A DNA stretch of 64,000 bases from Maridesulfovibrio zosterae DSM 11974 (GTDB lineage: Bacteria; Desulfobacterota; Desulfovibrionia; Desulfovibrionales; Desulfovibrionaceae), in contig NZ_KE384342.1 in assembly GCF_000425265.1 (NCBI RefSeq), forward strand, positions 635,785 through 699,784, read 5' to 3'. Below the pieces are notes generated by a model. It ran no database searches. It worked only from the letters and a program-made list of their open reading frames with translations, and was not told where the DNA came from. The stretch's first letter is position 1. Every line of letters begins with the position of its first letter. The position numbers were made by a program, and so were the translations under genes. This document shows positions 59,135 through 64,000 of this stretch, in pieces.

Positions 59135-59444
59135 CTGCACCTGCTCCCTGATTCGTTACTTTCCCTTTTTCGGGGAAAATATAAAGTAGTTCATTTTCCT
59201 TAACATAGTTCATCCGCCCACGAATGACCTTTTCCTGATAAGCCTGATCAGACTTTAATCGTCTGATTTCTCTGCTGAGTTCGATTGTTCTGTTATCTGC
59301 AGCTTCAATTCTGCTCTCCAGCTCCTGAACTTTTTGATCGAGATCAAGATAACCGAAAACCCCCTGCTCGCTGAGTCCCAGCCGAATAAGCAGCACTATG
59401 TTGATAATAACCAGAACACCCAGTAAAAATCTACGCCTCAGCAT
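59118..59444 (-). CDS. FtsB/DivIC-like septum formation initiator
   Basis: 108 residues. A basic N-terminus, one membrane helix (about 7-23), then a coiled coil (QKVQELESRIEAADNRTIELSREIRRLKSD) and YVKENELLYIFPEKG, the septum-formation-initiator pattern (the end matches the FtsB 'E-h-h-h-x-F' consensus). Such proteins bridge divisome parts with FtsL and FtsQ. AGGAT precedes the ATG. It overlaps the TPR gene and follows the 92-residue unknown by 8 bp. I leave out the gene symbol because FtsB and DivIC are not told apart here. Confidence 0.83.
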   Translation of the reverse strand: MLRRRFLLGVLVIINIVLLIRLGLSEQGVFGYLDLDQKVQELESRIEAADNRTIELSREIRRLKSDQAYQEKVIRGRMNYVKENELLYIFPEKGKVTNQGAGADAKQD

Positions 59445-59452
59445 CTAATATC

Positions 59453-59731
59453 CTACTGTAAACGCATAAACATTTTTCTGGACGTATCAGCCTGTCCAAG
59501 AGGAAACTTAAGCTCTTGTAAAAAATTATCAGTAGCGGACTCAATTCTTTCAACTTCGTCCTCACTCAGCTTCACTTTTTTAAGTTTACTCATAAACCCC
59601 TTAAGAACTTCAAGTTCATCAATGAAATTGCGACTCAAATCAAGCTTTTTAAGCTGCGGTTCAAGATCTAATATTGTCTCCAGACAATTGTTAAGTCTGA
59701 ACATAAGATTATGTCTGTTGTGACCATTCAT
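59453..59731 (-). CDS. Small helical hypothetical protein (92 aa)
   Basis: All-helical, charged and soluble (LNNCLETILDLEPQLKKLDL, FMSKLKKVKLSEDEVERIES). I do not recognise the family. ACAGGT precedes the ATG. It is in the minus-strand run between pgsA (35 bp) and the FtsB-like gene (8 bp). Helical small proteins beside divisome genes often help in protein contacts, but there is no direct sign of that here. Confidence 0.75.
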   Translation of the reverse strand: MNGHNRHNLMFRLNNCLETILDLEPQLKKLDLSRNFIDELEVLKGFMSKLKKVKLSEDEVERIESATDNFLQELKFPLGQADTSRKMFMRLQ

Positions 59732-59766
59732 GATTTACCTGTATTGTTTTCTATTACTTTCAAAAT

Positions 59767-60309
59767 TTATTCGCTAGTTAACCAGACTTTATGCAAATTG
59801 TACATATAATTAGCACCAGAAAAAACAGTTAAAAATACTGCTACGTACAGGATATATAACCCTATCTGATGCATATCCAGATTAAAATATGAATAATGGA
59901 GTAAAAGAGGACCCAAAGCAAAACTCTGCACAAGTGTTTTCAACTTTCCGAATTTATCTGCCGCAAGAACAAGCCCCATATCTACTGCAATTGCTCTCAA
60001 TCCGGTGACAGCAAGCTCGCGACAGACTATGACAACAGTAATCCAGCCGCTGATAATCCCCATATAACTCAGCATAATCAATGTAGAACAGATAAGAAGT
60101 TTATCTGCCAGCGGGTCCAGAAACTTGCCTAAATTAGTAACCTGATTGCTGCGACGTGCGATGTAGCCATCAAAAAAATCTGTAAGTGACGCCAGAAAAA
60201 ACACAAATGCCGCCAAAAACATAGTCAGTTTGCTGGGATAATAAAGAAGAGCAACAATAAGTGGTACGGCAAAAATACGTCCCAGAGTCAGGGAATTGGC
60301 AAGATTGAA
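59767..60309 (-). CDS. pgsA: CDP-diacylglycerol--glycerol-3-phosphate 3-phosphatidyltransferase
   Basis: 180 residues from ATG 60309; the frame is open further up, but the family begins with FNLANSLTLGRIFAVP. The CDP-alcohol phosphotransferase signature DFFDGYIARRSNQVTNLGKFLDPLADK has all three aspartates of D-G-x2-A-R-x8-G-x3-D-x3-D. Four or more membrane helices are visible. It makes phosphatidylglycerol phosphate, the precursor of phosphatidylglycerol and cardiolipin. The ribosome site (GGGAC) is modest. It lies downstream of mrp with 185 bp between. Confidence 0.93.
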   Translation of the reverse strand, partial: FNLANSLTLGRIFAVPLIVALLYYPSKLTMFLAAFVFFLASLTDFFDGYIARRSNQVTNLGKFLDPLADKLLICSTLIMLSYMGIISGWITVVIVCRELAVTGLRAIAVDMGLVLAADKFGKLKTLVQSFALGPLLLHYSYFNLDMHQIGLYILYVAVFLTVFSGANYMYNLHKVWLTSE

Positions 60310-60494
60310 CATAGTGTGTCCCGGGGTCAGAAATATTCTTGTAGTCAGGGTGCTGTCACCCTGAAACCTGAAGACATTTATTACACAGGGGACCATGTTT
60401 CAGGCCCCCTGCAAATACTGCTTGATTCTCTGCTCAGGTGGACGTGTTGTCAACCCGGCATTTCAAATGCTGCCATACGGCAGTTTTCAGCGAT

Positions 60495-61388
60495 TTAAGT
60501 ATGTGTGCTGGATGCAATTTCCAGACTGCTTTCAGCTGCTTCTGCAATTTTATCTGCAACAGCTCTGAATGCAACTTTTGCCGGAGAATCTTCTTCAAGA
60601 AGAACAACCGGTTTACCAAGATCACCTGCAACAACAGTAGTAGGATCAAGAGGAATTGCACCTAAGAACGGCAGACCGTATTTTTCAGCCAGTTTTTCGC
60701 CGCCGCCTTTTTTGAACAGATCAATATGTTCAGAACAGTGCGGGCAGACAAGGCCGCTCATATTTTCGACAACACCCATGATGTTTGCTTTAGCGTACTG
60801 CAGAAAGTTGATTGCCTTTCTTACGTCAGCCAGAGAAACTTCCTGCGGAGTTGTAACGACAACAGCCAGAGATTCAGGAATGGTTTTCAAAACGGTCATA
60901 GGCTCATCGCCGGTACCCGGAGGGGAATCAACAACCAGAAAGTCCAGCTCGCCCCACTGTACGTCGGAAACAAACTGTCTGATTGCAGAGGTTTTCATGG
61001 GACCACGCCACAGGACAGCCTGATCAGGGTCCTTGAGCAGAGATTCCATAGAAACAACATGCAGGTTGTCGTTCACTTTTTTAGGAACCACGAGATTGCC
61101 GCGTTCCACTTCCAGCTGTCCGGTGATTCCGAGCAGGTGAGGAACACTGGGGCCGTGAATATCGACATCCAGAATACCTACTTTGAATCCTTTGTCAGCA
61201 AGTGCTGCAGCAATATTTACCGCAACAGAACTTTTGCCGACTCCGCCTTTACCGCTCATTACAAAAATTTTGTATTTAATCTTTTGCAGAGTTGATGAAA
61301 TCAACTCATCCTGCAAAGCATGGGCAGCACTTGTTTTGTCTCCGTCCTTCTTTCCACCGGAAGAACAGGAACCGCATGATGAACTCAT
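60495..61388 (-). CDS. mrp: Mrp/NBP35-family Fe-S cluster carrier ATPase
   Basis: 297 residues from ATG 61388 (AAAGGC upstream). The deviant Walker A is SGKGGVGKS near residue 43, then DVDIHGPSVPHLLG, LDFLVVDSPPGTGDE, and a C-terminal CPHC that binds the bridging Fe-S cluster. The N-terminus also has CGSC (Cys5, Cys8), part of an NBP35-like site. These ATPases hold and transfer iron-sulfur clusters to apo-proteins, an active need in a sulfate reducer. It is between the DUF368 gene (60 bp) and pgsA on the minus strand. Confidence 0.93.
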   Translation of the reverse strand: MSSSCGSCSSGGKKDGDKTSAAHALQDELISSTLQKIKYKIFVMSGKGGVGKSSVAVNIAAALADKGFKVGILDVDIHGPSVPHLLGITGQLEVERGNLVVPKKVNDNLHVVSMESLLKDPDQAVLWRGPMKTSAIRQFVSDVQWGELDFLVVDSPPGTGDEPMTVLKTIPESLAVVVTTPQEVSLADVRKAINFLQYAKANIMGVVENMSGLVCPHCSEHIDLFKKGGGEKLAEKYGLPFLGAIPLDPTTVVAGDLGKPVVLLEEDSPAKVAFRAVADKIAEAAESSLEIASSTHT

Positions 61389-61448
61389 ATCTATGCCTTT
61401 GTTGTATATTAAAAAAACACAGAGGACCAATCCGGTCCCCGGTCAGCC

Positions 61449-62408
61449 TCAGCTATCCCTGGCTGAGGATACCCATTCCAAGATAATCACTGCAGCGAAT
61501 CCGACAAGCATCAAAAGCACAGCCATGCCGAATTCTCCATTAAAAGCAGAAGGGAAAATATTTGCTTCACTCAGAACATGGACCTTGCCCCTGATTACTA
61601 CTGAATCAAGAACTTCCTTCCAGGGCCAGACCTTACGCATAGCACCAGCCATGAATCCAGTGAGGACACTTATGGTAACTGCATGATGTCTTTCAAGGAA
61701 ATAATGTAATACACGGGAAAACAATGAAATTCCGACCGCACAGCCGCATACAAACACCACCAGCACAGCCGCATTTTCAGGCGTTGCAGGGTTGCGAAGA
61801 GCTCCGGTAATAAATTCGTATTTTCCAAGCAGCAGCAGTATAAAAGCACCGCTGATACCGGGCAGAATCATCGCGCAGATTGAAAATGTTGCGCAGATAA
61901 AAACAAACCATAAACTATTCGGGGTAGTTACCGGAATAAGTCCGACCAGAATAAAACTGAAAACAGCTCCTGCAATTCCTGCTGCCACATTTTTTACAGA
62001 CAGTTCCCCTACCCGCTTACCTACTACAATAATAGAAGCTGCGATCAGTCCGAAAAACAGTGACCAGACCTGCACAGGATGTGATTCCAGCAAAATATGG
62101 ATAATCCGTGCCATGGAAACCATAGCCAGCACAATTCCGAAAAGCAGGGGAATAAGAAATTTAAGGTGAGCCTCGGCAATGGCTCCGGCAATATTGAGTT
62201 TGAGTATATTTTTAAAGAATGCGCCGTTAAATGAACGGATGGCATCAATTAAATTATCATAAATACCTGTAATAAAAGCCATTGTACCACCGGATACTCC
62301 GGGGATAATATCGGCTACGCCCATGCACAGCCCTTTGAGCATCAGGATAATATAATCACGGGCCGATTCAGGTCCGGGCCCTTTTTTCCAAGCTTGGATA
62401 AGATTCAT
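61449..62408 (-). CDS. DUF368 (PopT-type) polyprenyl-phosphate transporter
   Basis: 319 residues from ATG 62408 (CGGAG upstream; the open frame starts 20 codons earlier inside pcm). It is highly hydrophobic with about eight helices and carries two related re-entrant motifs, DIIPGVSGGTMAF and MILPGISGAFILLLLGKYE. This is the DUF368 family, of which members have been shown to recycle undecaprenyl phosphate across the membrane. That would link it to cell-wall and surface-glycan synthesis. It is between pcm (20 bp) and mrp. Confidence 0.9.
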   Translation of the reverse strand: MNLIQAWKKGPGPESARDYIILMLKGLCMGVADIIPGVSGGTMAFITGIYDNLIDAIRSFNGAFFKNILKLNIAGAIAEAHLKFLIPLLFGIVLAMVSMARIIHILLESHPVQVWSLFFGLIAASIIVVGKRVGELSVKNVAAGIAGAVFSFILVGLIPVTTPNSLWFVFICATFSICAMILPGISGAFILLLLGKYEFITGALRNPATPENAAVLVVFVCGCAVGISLFSRVLHYFLERHHAVTISVLTGFMAGAMRKVWPWKEVLDSVVIRGKVHVLSEANIFPSAFNGEFGMAVLLMLVGFAAVIILEWVSSARDS

Positions 62409-62428
62409 CAATTTCTCCGTGAGTCCCG

Positions 62429-63073
62429 TTACCAGCCCTGTTTGCCGACCAGATCGACAAAGGCACATCCGCCCATGTCTGTGGTTTCGATTTTTCCATC
62501 TTCCTTAGTAACAAGCATAAGCCGCTGCGCACGCTTCTGCCCGCCGACCGGAATGACCAGCCGGCCATGATCAGCAAGCTGATCCACTAAGTACTGAGGA
62601 ATCTCCGGTCCACCGGCTGTAACAATTATGCGGTCATAGGGAGCCTCATCAGGCCAGCCCATCGTACCATCATCCAGCTTAAGTTGAATATTGAAATATC
62701 TCAAATCAAAAAGGAGTTTTCGTGCTGCAAGAAAAAGCTTGCGAATCCTTTCAACTGAAAAAACATCTGCGCCCATCTCGGCGAGTACAGCGGCCTGATA
62801 TCCTGACCCCGTGCCGATTTCCAGCACCTTGTGACCGGGCTGAATCTGCAAAAGTTCAGACATAAAAGCCACAATAAACGGCTGAGAAATAGTCTGGCCT
62901 TCACCGATAGGCAAAGCACTGTCGGAATAAGCACGTGAAGCAAGAGCATCCTGCACAAAAAGGTGCCTCTGAACTTTACGCATGGCATCAAGAACAGTCT
63001 TATCTGACACACCTCGTGCCACAATCTGGTCTTCAACCATTTTAAATCGTGATCGTTTCGGATCTATACGCAC
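62429..63073 (-). CDS. pcm: Protein-L-isoaspartate O-methyltransferase
   Basis: 214 residues from GTG 63073, with GGGGGAT upstream. It methylates isoaspartyl residues in aged proteins for repair. The SAM motif [20 protein letters not shown], the preceding [28 protein letters not shown] and [21 protein letters not shown] are all in place. Usual length. It starts the minus-strand run pcm-DUF368-mrp-pgsA and is divergent from the CBS gene. Confidence 0.95.
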   Translation of the reverse strand: MRIDPKRSRFKMVEDQIVARGVSDKTVLDAMRKVQRHLFVQDALASRAYSDSALPIGEGQTISQPFIVAFMSELLQIQPGHKVLEIGTGSGYQAAVLAEMGADVFSVERIRKLFLAARKLLFDLRYFNIQLKLDDGTMGWPDEAPYDRIIVTAGGPEIPQYLVDQLADHGRLVIPVGGQKRAQRLMLVTKEDGKIETTDMGGCAFVDLVGKQGW

Positions 63074-63334
63074 TTATCCCCCGTCAAACTATAATTTTCA
63101 GCCCGGCTTAAGCAGAACGTCTTTAATAATTAAAGCTTGAAATAATTTTTCGCAACGAACATGAAGAAGTTAATACCCCTTACAATAATTCATTGTTTGC
63201 AGTTGAAAATCAGATTTTGGCAGGCAAGTCAACCTGAATGGACCAAAATGAGCATTAAACTTGTTTTTTTCATATCCACCCTTGACACAAAAGCTACATA
63301 AAGAGAGATTATAAGTAAGGATAAGGAGGAGAAT

Positions 63335-63763
63335 ATGCTGAAAGTTAGTGATCTGATGACCAAAGAACTGTTTACACTTAATTCTGAAGATAATTTAAAA
63401 ATGGCAAGGTCGCTGATGGACCTGCAGCGTATTAGACATATTCCCATTGTGAATGACAAAAAGGAATTCATCGGGCTGATTACGCATCGTGATATTTTAC
63501 GGGCAACTATCTCTCAGTTAGCTGATATCGACCCAAGCACACAGGGTGAAATAGATGCCGGAATTCCAGTTGGAGAAATTATGCAGACTGGAATAAAAAC
63601 AATCTCCGCAGATGAACTGCTGAAAGAAGCCGCATATCTGCTGCTGAACCACAAATACGGCTGCCTGCCAGTTGTGAACGAGCAGAACGGTCTGGAAGGT
63701 ATTCTGACCGAAGCTGATTTTCTAAAACTGACTATCAGCTTAATGGAAGCTTTGGAAAAATAG
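63335..63763 (+). CDS. CBS-pair domain protein
   Basis: 142 residues made of two CBS motifs (VSDLMTKELFTLNSEDNLKMARSLM, IGLITHRDIL and VGEIMQTGIKTISADELLKEAAYLL, GILTEADFLKL). It probably senses adenine nucleotides; stand-alone CBS proteins often regulate partners. AAGGAGG stands six bases before the ATG. A TTGACA at 63282 lies upstream with a poor -10 partner (GATTAT at a 19-bp spacing). It ends near a dispersed repeat that includes hairpins. Confidence 0.88.
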   Translation: MLKVSDLMTKELFTLNSEDNLKMARSLMDLQRIRHIPIVNDKKEFIGLITHRDILRATISQLADIDPSTQGEIDAGIPVGEIMQTGIKTISADELLKEAAYLLLNHKYGCLPVVNEQNGLEGILTEADFLKLTISLMEALEK

Positions 63764-63787
63764 TTTTTATTATTTAATAAGTGTCAG

Positions 63788-63865
63788 TGAGAGCCTTCGG
63801 CGACCCTGCCGGGGGCCTTAAAACCTTTTTGAAAAAAGGTTTTAAGAATTCCAAAAACTTTTAAT
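63788..63865 (+). repeat. Intergenic hairpin repeat of Desulfovibrio type, probable terminator of the CBS gene
   Basis: A GC-rich hairpin (GCC-x2-CGGC...GCCG-x2-GGC at about 63793-63816) is directly followed by a long A/T hairpin, CTTAAAACCTTTTT with its complement (63817-63830 with 63833-63846). The arrangement 'GCCTTCGGCGACCCTGCCGG' plus 'AACCTTTTTGAAAAAAGGTT' resembles a repeat family I know from intergenic regions of Desulfovibrio genomes. It could end transcription from the CBS gene and from the convergent partial gene. There is one copy in this window. Confidence 0.7.
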
Positions 63866-63893
63866 TGGATTAATATCTTTTCGTTTTTTTTAT

Positions 63894-64000
63894 TTAACCG
63901 TCTTCATTATCTTTCAATCCGTCCAGCCAGCCCTGCACTTTTTCAATCATTGGCTTTGCGCCGATTTCCGTAAATAAAGATAAAGATTTATTCCAATACT
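63894..64000 (-). CDS. 3' end of a minus-strand gene (partial)
   Basis: Reading from the right edge, the last 34 or so codons are open to a TAA at 63894-63896 and end in a helical tail: SLSLFTEIGAKPMIEKVQGW then LDGLKDNEDG. The LFTEIGAKPMIEK wording is typical of the last repeat of TPR-containing signalling or cyclase-type proteins. The start is outside the window, so the function cannot be given. It converges on the CBS gene. Confidence 0.6.
   Translation of the reverse strand, partial: YWNKSLSLFTEIGAKPMIEKVQGWLDGLKDNEDG

Noticed and set aside
60726..61295. 189-codon plus-strand frame over mrp
   Set aside because: Antisense to mrp, whose Walker A and CPHC motifs are complete; no ribosome site or family features.
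1..64000. CRISPR array or insertion sequence
   Set aside because: No regularly spaced direct repeats, cas genes, transposase frames or paired terminal repeats were seen on either strand.

Overview
The window reads as chromosomal DNA of an AT-rich, low-to-moderate GC member of the Desulfovibrionales (a marine Desulfovibrio / Maridesulfovibrio-like sulfate reducer). This is inferred from gene content: LL-diaminopimelate aminotransferase, a metal-LID adenylate kinase with the ligand layout known from Desulfovibrio gigas, a DHH-CBS-CBS-poly(A)-polymerase fusion, hemA next to a precorrin-2 dehydrogenase, an isolated second EF-G, and many KTN, HDOD and CheR proteins. No phage, insertion sequence or CRISPR array is visible. 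Most of the window is core housekeeping DNA. The accessory-looking part is about the first 10 kb.

Layout. 1-1.2 kb: three tRNA-Leu copies (the first cut by the window edge); between copies 2 and 3 lies a decayed fragment of a potassium-channel gene whose intact relative is at 35.8-36.8 kb. 1.3-6.4 kb: an exported nuclease, a potassium channel fused to a complete hemerythrin domain, and, divergent from it, glutamate decarboxylase, a 63-residue unknown and an M20 amidohydrolase. 6.5-10.1 kb: an exported TPR protein, a long AT-rich spacer, a degenerate transaldolase-like barrel and a membrane-anchored YHS/TRASH-like protein. 10.3-24.5 kb: dapL-folK (folK lacks any normal start codon), divergent from a plus-strand run xerD, tRNA nucleotidyltransferase fusion, HIT, lapA-lapB, mutS, lipoprotein, lysA, rsmE, rarA. 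24.6-30.5 kb: histidine kinase, HDOD, CheR and two glycosyltransferases. 30.6-35.6 kb: precorrin-2 dehydrogenase, CcsA/HemX-like, hemA, an unknown, tilS, adk.

35.7-43.3 kb: KTN potassium channel, uvrB, an unknown, then aat, clpA and clpS, a complete bacterial Leu/Phe N-degron pathway in 3.7 kb. 43.4-44.8 kb: CYTH protein, crcB and its DUF190 partner. 44.9-49.0 kb: cheA-cheR-cheB, with an extra tandem-repeat domain in CheA. 49.2-52.7 kb: DUF2062 protein, EF-G and an unknown. 53.0-57.3 kb: trxA-trxB-bamD behind a strong sigma-70-like promoter, and fbp-tsaD. 57.4-63.1 kb: a lipoprotein and a minus-strand run pcm, polyprenyl-phosphate-transporter-type DUF368, mrp, pgsA, an unknown, an FtsB-like protein and a TPR protein. 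63.3-64.0 kb: a CBS-pair protein, a dispersed repeat, and the 3' end of a minus-strand gene running out of the window.

The most noteworthy items are the channel-hemerythrin fusion beside a glutamate decarboxylase cluster, the tRNA-Leu repeat enclosing a channel pseudogene, the start-codon-less folK, the catalytically altered aldolase-like protein, the non-canonical selectivity filter of the second KTN channel, and the compact N-degron cluster.
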